From positions 16,182,001-16,246,000 of the forward strand of contig JBHGNT010000007.1 in assembly GCA_043228905.1 (NCBI GenBank): a DNA stretch of 64,000 nt. The letters run 5' to 3'. This document shows, one piece after another, positions 39,798 to 49,885 of this stretch; position 1 is the stretch's first letter, and each line of letters opens with the position of its first letter. This stretch comes from Azolla caroliniana (taxonomy: Eukaryota > Polypodiophyta). A program made the position numbers and the translations under genes. Below the pieces are notes generated by a model. That model was not told the origin of the DNA. It saw nothing but the letters and a program-made list of their open reading frames with translations, and did no database searches.

Positions 39798-40393
39798 TAT
39801 CGTGAAGATTTTCGGCAATGGTGTGAAAATCACATAAAACGTACAAAATCGAGTATGAATCACATAAAACAATAATAGTGAAGTATCTAAGTACAAAATG
39901 ATGGAGGTCTTCAAGAGCTTTCGAATGCACTTTATTACACGAGAAACAGACAACTAGATGACAAGATATGAGAGTATAAAGTTTGTGAAAGGAAAAGAGA
40001 AAATTGTGAGATATCCCACATAGGCACGACAAATACAGCTCTCATCATATATAAGGTAGTGCAAAAGCTATTAACTTTGTGTCTATGTGTTGAGCATAGA
40101 GAGTTCAAGGTAACTTGAACTAAGAGTGGAGGTAGCCTAGCCACTCGAAAAGGTTTTGGCCAACCAAAACGGAACTGGACGGTAACCGGCAATCGGTGAT
40201 CCGATAGTATCAGCATCCGACGGGTCGGCGACGACGGGACAAACCGGCGTCATTTGGCATCCGACGACCAAATTTATAAATAAATATCACATATAAATAC
40301 ACAAAGAGGGAAGTGAAGATTCGAACCTTGCACCTCTTAGTTAAGAGTCAATAAGCTTACCACTAAGCCATGACATTTAGTTGAATTTACATT

Positions 40394-40654
40394 TCTATCA
40401 TTGGTAAGCCACTACCTCACCAACTAGCTAATCAGACGCGAGCCCCTCCTCGGGCGGATCCCTCCCTTTTGCTCCTCAGCCTATGGGGTATTAGCAACCG
40501 TTTCCGGCTGTTGTCCCCCTCCCGAGGGCAGGTTCTCACGCGTTACTCACCCGTCCGCCACTGGAAACAGCATGAAGATGCTTCTCGTCCGACTTGCATG
40601 TGTTAGGCATGCTGCCAGTGTTCATCCTGAGCTAGGATCAAACTCTCCATGAGA
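40394..40654 (-). rRNA. rrn16: Nuclear copy of the 5' end of plastid 16S rRNA (fragment)
   Basis: The minus strand reads through the start of plastid 16S rRNA: TCTCATGGAGAGTTTGATCC near 40654, then CTCAGGATGAAC, the stretch ACATGCAAGTCGGACG, GTGGCGGACGGGTGAG and GTCTGATTAGCTAGTTGGTG. About 260 nt of the gene are present, less than a fifth of it, so it cannot make a ribosomal RNA. Compared with the seed-plant form I remember, the helix after GTCGGACG is longer (GAAGCATCTTCATGC), which may reflect the plant group. Several changes such as CCTAGCTCAGG for CCTGGCTCAGG suggest C to T or G to A decay. Confidence 0.9.
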
Positions 40655-40760
40655 TTCGTAGTTGCATCACTTATAGCTTCTTCCTACATGAATGAAGCTG
40701 ATTCGGAATTTCCATAGATGAAACTGATTGGTAATCGTCTCCTATCTCCAGGCACAGCCC
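40655..40760 (-). other. Plastid DNA upstream of rrn16
   Basis: Next to the 16S start the minus strand reads AAGCTATAAGTGATGCAACT and, further up, AATTCCGAATCAGCTT. This matches the region before rrn16 in plant plastid genomes as I recall it. The similarity fades beyond about 40740-40760, so the far end of the insertion is uncertain. Confidence 0.7.
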
Positions 40761-41251
40761 AGGTTTATCTATCTCGTACCAGCCTCAAGCTCATCCATAG
40801 TGTATCTGCATGGAAATTCTCATACATGAGAGCTAAAATGAGTGACATGGTTATCATGCACCACATGTAATACATGAGCGCCAAATGGCAAACATGCATT
40901 TTATGCATGTCTTGTACCCTCACATGCATCATATGCATGACAGCATCTATAAAAGAAGGGATGAAAAAGAAGAAGGGTTAGGCTTTTTTTTATTATGAAA
41001 TTCAGAAGAAGAGAATTCGTTATCGAATTGAACGTGTAACTTGTTTCTTAAAATCTAAAATCAAGAGTTCAATCTTAATCTCTCTCAATCTAAAGTCAAG
41101 CATTCTATTCTATCTCAAGCTCTCTCTCTCTTTCAATCTAGCTTAAGTACTTTCTCACTAAAGCTTGCGCCAACTTCAAGTCCTTCCAGTCCAGAACCCC
41201 GGCGGTTCCGCCTCACGATCCGCGCGTAGTGACGGATCTTCACGACAACGT

Positions 41252-42400
41252 TCACCTGCCGCCCCCGATCTCTCCTATAGGACTCACGCCGGCACTCGGG
41301 CCGACCGCCGGATCGGTGTGAGGAACTCCGTAGACCGCCCATCCATAGTCCTTTGCCTTCGTCCCCTCTTCGGCACCGTTCGACACTCTAGGTCTCACAC
41401 CGGCTCTCGGCCGACCACCGGAGTCTCTAAAACCGGTGTGAAGGATCCTCCTTGGGCTTGTTGTATCTCTAACCCTTATCCCGGGTCTTCCTTCTTCGCA
41501 TGTCGGGAGGGTGGTTCGCACCACACGCTCCCCCCGTTGTACCGATGTACCGGTTATCAGCCTCTTCTAGGCCTGCCTCTTCCTAGTCCGCTCCGCCCAG
41601 CTCTCATCCGGGTCCGACCGTCACTACGCATTGTCGAGTCTTGTTTCCTGTCGCCACCATCCTTCTTACTCGGCCTCACGTTGCCACGTCGGCTTGGACT
41701 GCCAGTGTCTCCGGATCGGTGTGAGGATCCCATAGGACCGGCCTTCCTTTCTCCTTCTGTTTCTCCCCGTTGCCGTTGATCCCTCCTTTACGCTCCCCTA
41801 CCAGCTCCCTTCTCTTTCGGTCTCACGTTGCCATGTTGGCTTGAACTGTCGAAGTCTCCGGTCAAGATGTGGGGTAACCGATTTCGTAACGTCTTTCGGC
41901 GACTCGTCACGGGCCACCAACCCTTTTAGTGGTGTTGGTGGACAGCATCCGCTTTGTGATCAACCAAACCCCGCCTGGGCATGATTCTCCAATGTCCGGA
42001 GTTTCGGCTCCGATGCTCATCCCGCCGGATTCGTTCTGAACTCTTTATCACCTTCCTTTCGATTCCCGACCTTCGCCCGGTTGGTCTTTCTCCCCATGTA
42101 AAAGAGGATGGCTCGTTCTGCACCCTCTCCCATATCGGCACCCTCATGCCAATTCTGGCCCTGGTTGAACAATCCACGATCGGATCGCGCCCCACCCAAA
42201 TCGGAGTGTCGCGCGGGTCAGTCCCCGGTCATGTCGTTTCATGGTTCCTTCGTCGACCTGCTCGTAGGCGATTTCCCATCCATCTTTGCTGGCATCGTGC
42301 CAAGACTCCTCGATATCGTCATCCATCTCCTCGGTCTCACGTGGGCATAAAGGCCCGAATGCCGAGTTCTCCAGAATCGGTTTTGAGGGCTTTTGTCCGC
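41252..42400 (-). other. Non-coding interior of element B, part 3
   Basis: GC-rich spacer with repeated blocks also found at 28.4 and 35.7 kb. ORFs are short on every frame. No conserved domain is visible. It links element E to the gag region of B. Confidence 0.65.
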
Positions 42401-43588
42401 TCCTTCCTCATATCGTCTCACCGGCGATTCTCGGTCTCACGCCGCCGCCTTCCTTCTGTTGGGACTCACGTGGGCACTCGGACCTGACTGCCATCGTCTT
42501 GGGAGCAAGTGTGGGAAGACGCATAAAGTCGCCCATCCTATTTGCACCTTTGTCCATAGCCACTAGCTCCTCATAGTCGGTGGTCGACTCCTTGTCGATC
42601 GCGCAAGGCCCGCCTGGACTTGCTTCTCCAATGTCCGGAGTTTCGGGCTGACGTGCCCAAAACCGCTTGTCAAAACGTTCCGATTCTACGATCGGTATCT
42701 CGGCCTTGTCCTTGGCCATTCCGTCTCCGCAAGCCGAGGGGGCGTTTTGTTCTGCACCCTCTCCCGTGGTACTGTCGTACCAATCTTCTGCCATCTCGTG
42801 AGGTAAGTCCGTCTCCTCGGCGTCGTCTTGGGGCCTCGTTCTTTCATCTGCTTCGAGCATCACCTCAAGAGTTGCGTAAACCTTCGCAAGCCGAGCCTTG
42901 CCGATTCTCTTTGTCGTTCGGCCTCTTCCCGTTGTGATGGCATGCCGTCGCGCACCTTCCTCCTAGCCTTCTTGGCCCCCTCGTCATCTAGCCGTTGGCA
43001 TACCCTTTCGACCTTCGACCAGTCCTCCGAAAGGCCATTCGCTCCGTCCTCGTCTTCAAGCTCAATCCCGATGGCCTCCCGTTCCGCTCAGTCGATCGAC
43101 TTAATGAACAACAGGACTTTGTCCGCCCCCACCAAACCTTGTTCCCGCTACGGGAGCCGAGCAAGTCGTCGCTTGAACTCTCAGAACTCCTTCGTTGCGC
43201 CCCAGTAGGCCTTTGCCAATGCCACCCACTGGTTGAAGCCGCGTCGTCCCCGGCTCTTCCGTCGTCCTCCATATGCCTGTAGGAGCGCCTCTTCGAAGGC
43301 CTCCCACGAACTATGAGCTTCTTAGAGCTCCTTCACTTCCGCGTGCATACGGACGACAACGACCCGACAGAAGAACTCCAGCCTCAACGCCTTGTCTACG
43401 TTTCACTCCTCCATTTCCACGTTGTAGGCTTCCAAGTAGAATGGGACCTTGTCCCCGTTGAAACGGCCAACGCTTTAGACCACTCACTCAACAGCTTGTT
43501 GCGTCGTCTCTCTTCTTGTTGTTGCTTGTCCAAAATCCCTCACCGCTTCGACAAAATGTTGCATGAAGTCGTCTTCTTCCAACTCCAT
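42400..43588 (-). pseudogene. Decayed gag-like gene of element B
   Basis: Begins at the minus-strand ATG at 43588 (MELEEDDFMQHFVEAVRDFG), a close match to the gag start of A at 1358. A stop follows after about 33 codons, and the capsid-like part continues in pieces to about 42950. An acidic, Asp/Glu-rich open stretch (42863-42408) forms the C-terminal region; the same stretch lies at about 650-150 in A. No zinc knuckle, protease or pol follows. Two copies with the same structure show that the family is naturally pol-less and was not trimmed by chance in one copy. Confidence 0.65.
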
Positions 43589-43604
43589 TCTCCCTTGCCG
43601 TCCT

Positions 43605-43622
43605 TTCACGTCGGGTTCACCA
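43605..43622 (-). promoter_or_regulatory. Primer-binding site, tRNA-Trp type (element B)
   Basis: TTCACGTCGGGTTCACCA on the plus strand, identical to that of A and D, four bases from the LTR. Confidence 0.8.
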
Positions 43623-43626
43623 AAGA

Positions 43627-44249
43627 TGTAGCGTTATTACACGCGTGCGTGTAGAAAGGGGCGGACCACGAGGGTCTCCGACGAGGGAAAAAGGGATGCC
43701 AAGATAACCGACTCCGAACACGACCCGGAGGCAACCGAACATGAGAGAGAGAGAGTGTGTGCGCACGACACCGACTCTTATGCACAAGGAACAAAGGGCT
43801 ATGCTCCCGACACCACCAGATACACCAATATGCACAAACAGATACAAGTGTATATATAACAAAGGAAAGATACAACCCGGCTTCGAGCCGAGCTACACTC
43901 AGAACCAAAGACGTTAACCCTAACAGAGCTTTGCCGCCATGGCTACTGCACCCAGCTTCTCAAGAAGGAGAAGAAGAAGAAGACCACAAGACAGTTACTA
44001 ACCCTAGAAATTCTTAACAAACGACCCTCTACAAAATGGTATACCCTTACGACTCAAAATGGGCAACCCCATTCAAGAGACCCCTCCCTTCCTTTTATAG
44101 CCCAAGGAGGGAGGACCGTTACAATGTGGGATCAATACTCCCCCTCGTTTTCTATACATCGTTCCCTACTATACATGTGCACATGTTGCACACCACCGAC
44201 CTGCCCTTTCCACCCCAGTTTCACACCGTAGCCGGAAATCTTCACGACA
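43627..44249 (-). repeat. 5' LTR of element B
   Basis: Starts TGTAGCG and ends CTTCACGACA. It is the partner of 27556-28185 and very similar to it by eye. Confidence 0.9.
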
Positions 44250-44357
44250 CCGTTGTGAGGGTCCGGCCCCTCCGGCCTTTCCCACACACTTGTCCTCTAC
44301 CAGAACCTCGTAGTTCTGGCACGCCGCTTCCACGAATCTGGTCTTTTCCTCAACCGG
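44250..44357 (-). pseudogene. Element D gag/protease junction, piece left of solo LTR M
   Basis: This 108-bp stretch matches 21193-21297 of J (for example GGCCCCTCCGG and the segment around CCAGA(A/G)CCTC). It joins the D pol part ending at 27555 to the gag part starting at 45647, once elements B and M are removed. Confidence 0.85.
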
Positions 44358-45646
44358 TGTTGTGTGAATCTTCACACACTATGTAAAAAAATAATGAAAT
44401 AATTATTATAGATTAGATTAGTAGCGTACTATAGAAAGATGGATATACTCAAGAGCTTCAAAACGTATTTTACTATATACAAAATGGAGAAATACATATC
44501 AAGTTATGTGAAAATAAAGTTTGAGAAGATAGGGAAATTAGAACTATCCCACATAGATAGGAAAGTTAAGGCCCTGGCTATATAAGCACCTTGAGCTCTC
44601 TCATTTTTCATTTGTGCTAAGAGCACTTTGGCCACTTTGTCTTGATGGATGATGGTGGCCAAATTCCCTAAAACCAGAAACCAGCTGGTAAACAAATTCG
44701 GAAACCGGCCAGTAAGCAAATCCGGGAACCGGCCGGCAAGCAAAACTGGAACCGGAACCGGCAAGCAAATCGGAACCAAAATCAGCCAACAAGCAAAACC
44801 GGAATCCGGCCGGTAAGCAAAACCGAAACCGTAACCGGCAAGCAAAATTGAACCGGTCGGCGAGGGACTCGGCGATCGGACGGAATTGGCTACCGGACGA
44901 GGTTGGACGCGGACGGACGGAAGATTGGATCATGCAACAAACTAAAGTAAAGTGAAGAGAATTAAAGTAAAGGCCATGTGGACGCAAGCAACTAAAGTTG
45001 GAGTGCATGCAAAAAGTAAAGGTCATGTGGACGGTCACATGCAACTAAACGAAAAAACCATGCAACTAAAAGAAAAAGCTAAGCAACTAAAAGTAGAGGC
45101 CATGCAACAAAAAGTGGAAAAGTTATGATCAAGGGAGAACTCCATATATATTCCATTTTTTTTCCTACACTCGGACTCTCTCCATATTATCTTAATTTTT
45201 TTCCTTTTCTTTCGGAGCTCTCTTATCTTATTGAAGCCATATCTCTCAAGTAAACCCTAATTTCCTTACGGAAGCCATATCTCTCAAGTAAAACCCTAAT
45301 TTCCTTACGGAAGCCATATCTTACTCATAACCCTAAATTTCCATATGGAAGCTATTCAACTCATAAAACCATAATCTCTTATCAAAGCCAAAAACCCTAA
45401 TTTTTTATAGAATTCATATCTTAATTTCCTCTAATCTATTACTCTAGCCATCTCCATTAGCAAACTTTTTGTAATCCCAATCTTGGGATTAATTGTAATC
45501 TTTCTTTCTACTTGTTAATGAAATTTGTTAATCTTTCTCATTTCGGTTAATTCTTAGTACATAAATACACGAATTTGATATCCTCTAGTCAAAGGCCCCG
45601 GGGTCTTGCCTCAACGTTCACGTATCCTCGTCGTATTTTCGCGACA
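44358..45646 (+). mobile_element. Solo LTR M, related to the LTR of element E
   Basis: A 1289-bp unit starts TGTTGTGTGAATC and ends TTTCGCGACA, flanked by a 4-bp duplication CCGG (44354-44357 and 45647-45650). It interrupts the gag reading of D, which continues on both sides. The first 250 bp can be aligned with the LTR of E (AAGAGCTT, AATAAAGTTTG, ATCCCACATA). A TATA box (CTATATAAGC) lies near 44578. The middle part has short CCGG-rich direct repeats (about 44690-44860) and the distal part ACTAAAG-type repeats. No coding capacity. Confidence 0.87.
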
Positions 45647-45650
45647 CCGG

Positions 45651-46853
45651 ATCGTCCCATCTGGTAACCTCTTGGATCCACTTCTCCGCGCGATCCGCTT
45701 CTTCCTTCCACAACCGTACTCTCGAGAGGCCTTGTAGCACCAAGGGCCAGAATCCAGAGTCTTTTGCTCCTTTGCTGCCATTGTCACTCTCGGCCCGAAT
45801 TACGGCCGAGGCCAAGCAGTGGATCGCTTCAGCATGTCGCACCACAGCTTCTTCCATCAATCGCTTCATTCCCCCGCACCCGATATTCAACTCTAAGGCT
45901 TGCCGGGTGTCGCCAGCATGCACCCGCCCGTTCCATAGATACACTACATTGCTTCTAAGCGCGTCGGCAAAGTCCGCGCACTCCTTCCGGACGTGGCCAA
46001 CCGCGTCACACCACATGCACCGTTGTCTTGCCGAAGGCTTCCGGTCCCGCGGTTGGCCTCTATTATCCCTCTGGGCCTGCCCGATTTGAAGATCATGCAC
46101 CATCTGTGTCAACTCTTCCAGAGCCGCTCCTCCGGATGGGCCCTTAACCACGTCGGTCGGGGCCGAGCCTATCTCCAGCCAACTCCGGGTCTCCTCCTTG
46201 TGCGCCGGCAGCGGCTCCTCAAGCTTCCTTGCCATGACCGGTCCCACTGTTGACGACCCCTCATCGCTCCACTCGCGTCATTTGTCAAAATGGTTGCAGA
46301 CCCTCTTCACCACAGCCCAGTCGGTCATGAGCCCTTCATCCATCTCTAGCAGGAGACCCACCTGCTCTCTGTCCTGCACGTCCACTGACTTGACGAATAA
46401 CAAGCCTCGACTCGTGTCGAGCACGGTCTTGTCTAACGCCGAGAGACGGACAAACCGTTTCTCGAACTCTTGGAGGAGCGCCGATGCGTTCCTCCCCTTT
46501 CCAGGGGTCTCAACCCATTCCATGAAGTCCCGCTTCGACTGTCGAAGCGAGTCATCGAACCCGTACTTCTCGAGGAGCCGCCCTTCAAAGTCCTCCCAGG
46601 TTTGGCAATTAGCCTGCACTTCAAGCACCTCTGCGTGGATGCCCAGTGTCACCACCCGAGGAAATCCGGTCAACCGCCTATCTTCTGGGATGTTCCTCAT
46701 TATCATCTCGGCCTGATAGGTCTTCCCCCTAAACCAGCCTATCATGCCGACAATCGACTCAATGGCCCTGTCTAGGGCACCTATACCCTCACGAGCGTTC
46801 ACTAGTTGGTCGACGGCCACCACCATGGCTTCGGTGAGTTCAGACCCTCTCAT
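45651..46853 (-). pseudogene. Gag of element D
   Basis: The start at 46853 reads MRGSELTEAMVVAVD, as in J, followed by the capsid-type domain (WEDFEGRLLEKYG, FMEWVETPGKGRNASALL). A stop lies near 46278. The rest (46247-45651) includes a CCHC knuckle CMWCDAVGHVRKEC and the C-terminal Lys/Glu-rich helix, then is cut by solo LTR M. Two lesions separate it from a functional gene. It keeps the C-terminal frame that J has lost by frameshift. Confidence 0.87.
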
Positions 46854-46876
46854 CTTCTGACTCCTCTACCACATGC

Positions 46877-46894
46877 TTCACGTCGGGTTCACCA
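46877..46894 (-). promoter_or_regulatory. Primer-binding site, tRNA-Trp type (element D)
   Basis: TTCACGTCGGGTTCACCA on the plus strand, seven bases from the LTR. Confidence 0.8.
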
Positions 46895-46901
46895 AATTAG
46901 A

Positions 46902-47707
46902 TGTCGTGTTGTTTCGCTTGGGCGTAGGAAACTAAGGCGGGACCGCGGGGGCCTGGGACCAAGGAGTGCATAGAAACAAAGACAGAAGAGAGTGGAAGCA
47001 ATGGGCTGGCAAGTACCGACCTCCGGCAAGTAATTATATGAGAACGGCGAGTTCCTGTCACAAGCAAGTAGTGCTCACTGGGTAAAACGAATAACACAAC
47101 TGTGTACAAAAATGAACAGAGACACACGCTCGACCGGCTCCGTGACGACAGGGGATTAGAGTACACACAAATACACCGAGAGGGCGCAACCCAAAGGATC
47201 TATTAAGAAAACTAAACAAATACGATACTCCCGAGATTACAACCAGCATGCCGGGAGTGACCAAGCATGGACCCACACACACACACACACAAAACACTCA
47301 GTGGAGCCTTTGCCAGAAGCGCGCAGGCTTCTCTCGCAAGCAGAGACGACCTGGCAAAAACCTGCAGAGACCAACGGAAATGAGGAGAAGAATGCTCGGT
47401 TCCCAGTCCGACAGCACTTCGTCCTCACCCCTAAAAGCGATACCGTTTCATCCTTCTCCCCTTTCTTTTATAGGTTGTTGGGGAGAGATTGTCACATCCA
47501 GTTTACATCATCTTTATTCTCTATCCCTTCGAGCAGAGATACACTTTGATTTTCTAGCTAATAAATATATTCTTCCTAGTATATTTACATCATGCCAACC
47601 TACTCCTAGTCATGTGCAAAGTTATTAATGTGCGCGTCCCCATGTAAAGGAGACGGTTCACGCGCTTTACCCCTTAATTCCTCCTTAGGCCGGTTTTCTT
47701 CACGACA
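46902..47707 (-). repeat. 5' LTR of element D
   Basis: This 806-bp LTR starts TGTCGTGTTG and ends CTTCACGACA. It contains an AC repeat at about 47274-47291 and the plus-strand CTTTTATAGG promoter region near 47464. It preserves the uninterrupted target of J (GCGC at 47662-47665). The right flank is ATGT (47708-47711), which fits a deaminated ACGT. Confidence 0.88.
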
Positions 47708-47797
47708 ATGTTACAGACCCACCAATCACGACAAGTAACGACAAGCACTCGAAGCCAAATATCCTTGATATTTTGGAAGATGAGTAAAGGGAGGAGG
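47708..47797 (+). other. Tail of an older element with polypurine tract
   Basis: The end of this stretch, AAAGGGAGGAGG directly before TGTCAAACG, looks like a polypurine tract followed by an LTR. A short frame before it (DPPITTSNDKHSK) may be the C-terminal tail of a pol protein. It could be the continuation of chromovirus H, whose chromodomain ends where D begins; this is an inference. Confidence 0.45.
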
Positions 47798-48407
47798 TGT
47801 CAAACGTGCCAAGGCACTCTCCCACATGCGTGCCAGGTGTTGTCCGCCGTAAGAGGACAAACGTAAATAACGCATGATAAAGAAGTGTATTAATTATAAT
47901 AGAAGCGTTGAAGTAACGCGTGTAACGGTTCACGCAGGAAGCGACCGGCATTCCGTGTTGGCCTTCCCTTGCCAGTTTCCGGCGCTGTTTTGCCTCCCCC
48001 TCCTCGTGGAGGGTTCGGAACTGCTATCAGCACTGTCTCGGTGCCTTCAATTCTACTCTTGCCGACTGCCTCCATTGTGTGCCGACCCGCCTCGTCCTCC
48101 ACGCCCACGAGGCTGATCCGCCTCCATGTACAGCATCCGGTTGTCCATTTGAGTGGTCCTCGACCCACTCGCGTGGTTTTCTTCCACCATCAACATTGAT
48201 TGTAAGTTGAAGAAGGACGGTGGCTTCTCCTAGGTGAAAATTGTCGTCCGGATTGGCCCATTTTGGACCACCAAGGAAATTTTGGACCATTTTGTCTTCA
48301 TCCACCGTCACATTGATGGACCCGAGCGTGTCTATTGGTGCATTTTATACGACCAGGACACATAGTTGCTCCGGTCAAGCCTTTTTGTGGGATGCAAACT
48401 TGCCATA
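47798..48407 (+). repeat. Probable LTR or LTR fragment of unknown family (element N)
   Basis: Starts TGTCAAACGTGCC after the polypurine tract. The sequence then becomes GC-rich and pyrimidine-rich without ORFs. No partner LTR is in the window, so the end is not defined. Element F is inserted at 48408. Confidence 0.4.
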
Positions 48408-48412
48408 CCTCT

Positions 48413-48888
48413 TGTCACGGACACACCAAGCGCCGACTAGGACGGAGCACACATGATGGGGCTAAGAGCGACGAATGAACTTGGAGCTAGATCTGACAAG
48501 GTAAGGAACTCTAGATGTTGTGAGCGACATGAGGGCATGAAGACAGAAATAAAGATCAAGGAGACAATGATAAGGCGAAACGAGAATACTAGATTGATGT
48601 GTCAATGACTGGTGTTGAATCCCTTGAAAGGGACCAAGGATGTTACAAGTATTTATACAGTTTCCGAGATTGAATATCTCTAGAATATACTCGAGAAATA
48701 TCTCGAGAATATACCCGTTTAGAACATACCACAAAATAATTCTAGAATATACTAACAACTAGAATATTCTCGAATGAACTATACACTAGACTCTACAATA
48801 TATATAAGTTCACAAGAGATTCCATATGGTTAATACAACATAATGTACTATGTGTTAAAGGTCAGAGGTTCGAGTTTAGAATGTGACA
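48413..48888 (-). repeat. 3' LTR of element F
   Basis: Starts TGTCACGGACA, ends GAATGTGACA. About 80 bp at its left part have no counterpart in the other LTR. A box B sequence GGTTCGAGTTT lies at 48868-48878 on the plus strand, antisense to the element. Confidence 0.87.
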
Positions 48889-49024
48889 TTATCCCCCCTC
48901 TTACACCACCTTCCCATATCGGTCGTCGCCTTAAAGGGATACTGTTGATGAAAATCTTAGACCACCTCCAAAGCATTTTGTAAGGAGTAACCCTTCCACA
49001 ACACAAGGTATTGAACACCAACAG

Positions 49025-49315
49025 GCATGAGCAACCATGTGCGGTCCTCGCCTAGTACTGGAACACGAATACCAATGGGTGTGAGTGACCATGTGCAGTC
49101 CTCACGGGGAGCATGAACACCAACAGACATGAGCGACCATGTGCGGTCCTCACCAGGAATTGGAACATGAACAACAACGGCCCTGAGCGACCATGTGCGG
49201 TCCTCACCGGAGACTGGAACACGAACGGGAGTGAGCGACCATGCGGCCCTCACCGGAGACTAGAACACGAACGGGAGTGAGCGACCATGCGGCCCTCACA
49301 GAAGACTGGAACACT
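49025..49315. repeat. Tandem array 1 in element F
   Basis: About five to six degenerate copies of a 50-60-bp unit with core GAGCGACCATGTGCGGTCCT. The copies become more alike towards 49315. Confidence 0.85.
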
Positions 49316-49424
49316 AACGGGCGAAGGAGTGCAAGTGAAGCGGTCGACTCGACTTCTTCTATTATAAGAGGGCAAATAGTTGAGGTTGACCCAAAACATG
49401 GCACAAACGGCAGCGAGAAACCAA

Positions 49425-49885
49425 CGCAATCCCCACCAGGAAAGTGAGCGGATGTGACCCCCACCGAAACTGGAAAGTGAGCGATCGAAATTGACCCTCG
49501 TCAAAAGAGAGTGGAGTGAAATGTATAGACCGACATGAAAAATGGAGTGTGAGTGAGCAACGATTCGATCCCCACCAGGAAAGTGAGTGGTTGTAACCCC
49601 CACCGGAACTAGGAAGGTGAGCGATCAAAGTGATCCTCTCCAAAGGAAAGTGGAGTGAAACTTGAACTGAAATGAAAATGGAGTTCAAGCGAGCGACAAT
49701 TCAATCCCCACCAGGAAAGTGAGTGGTTGTGACCCCCACCGGAACTAGAAGGTGAGCGATCGAAATCGGTCATCACCAATGGAAAGTGGCGCGAGACTTG
49801 AACTATAACAAAAATGCAGTACAAGCGAGCAATGATCCAATCCCCACAAGGAAAGTGAGTGGTTGTGACCCCCACCGAAAGCACT
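49425..49885. repeat. Tandem array 2 in element F
   Basis: Four degenerate copies of a unit of about 132-138 bp. Each starts with CCCCACCAGGAAAGTGAG (near 49431, 49570, 49707, 49839) and contains GACCCCCACCGGAACT and GAGCGATCGAAAT-like parts. Confidence 0.85.

Larger units (their letters stand above)
35949..41247 (+). mobile_element. Element E: internally deleted tRNA-Trp-group element
   Basis: The left LTR begins TGTCGTGAAG at 35949 and is cut after about 425 bp. The right LTR (39798-41247) is 1450 bp long, begins TATCGTGAAG and ends CTTCACGACA. Between them lie pol from the N-terminal region of RT to integrase, and a polypurine tract. The rest of the left LTR, the primer site, gag and protease are missing. 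The target duplication is ATGT (35945-35948) and ACGT (41248-41251), one CG to TG change apart. Pol is clearly of the J/D group, but the LTR is longer and AT-rich and resembles solo LTR M. The element sits in the spacer of B. Confidence 0.88.
39798..41247 (+). repeat. 3' LTR of element E, with tRNA-like module and plastid DNA inside
   Basis: This is a 1450-bp LTR. Its first 425 bp match the left copy; the remainder has no partner in this window. A tRNA-like module (box B complement AGATTCGAACC at 40317-40327, box A complement CCACTAAGCCA at 40360-40370) is antisense to the element. It is followed by the antisense plastid rrn16 piece and then a second promoter-like TATAAAAG near 40951. The ends TGTCGTGAAG/CTTCACGACA form a 10-bp inverted repeat, with one TG to TA change on the left. 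Confidence 0.8.
27556..44249 (-). mobile_element. Element B: gag-only tRNA-Trp-group element carrying nested G and E
   Basis: LTRs of 630 bp (27556-28185) and 623 bp (43627-44249) enclose 16.7 kb, of which about 11.8 kb are the younger elements G and E. What remains of the interior is about 3.6 kb: primer-binding site, gag-like region and long non-coding spacer, with no pol. The target duplication is CCAT (27552-27555) and CCGT (44250-44253), differing by one CG to CA change. The corresponding uninterrupted sequence in J is TCATATCGTTGCGAGG near 21187. Like A, this element must have relied on proteins from another element. J, D or E are the natural candidates because they share LTR ends, primer site and polypurine tract. 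Confidence 0.88.

Noticed and set aside
40311-40372. A true tRNA gene (Lys-like anticodon region)
   Set aside because: Box A and box B fit, but acceptor and T stems do not pair and there is no usable 3' end. Kept only as a tRNA-like module.
40394-40654. Bacterial contamination or a working 16S rRNA gene
   Set aside because: Only the first 260 nt are present, flanked by LTR sequence; the upstream DNA matches the plastid rrn16 leader, so it is a plastid-derived nuclear fragment.
41165-41779. 204-codon ORF as a host gene
   Set aside because: It crosses the end of the E LTR into the spacer of B, is Pro/Arg/Ser-rich from GC-skewed DNA, and parallel frames are equally open.
48960-49885. Second candidate for a CRISPR-like array
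   Set aside because: Degenerate head-to-tail satellites inside element F; no constant repeat with variable spacers.
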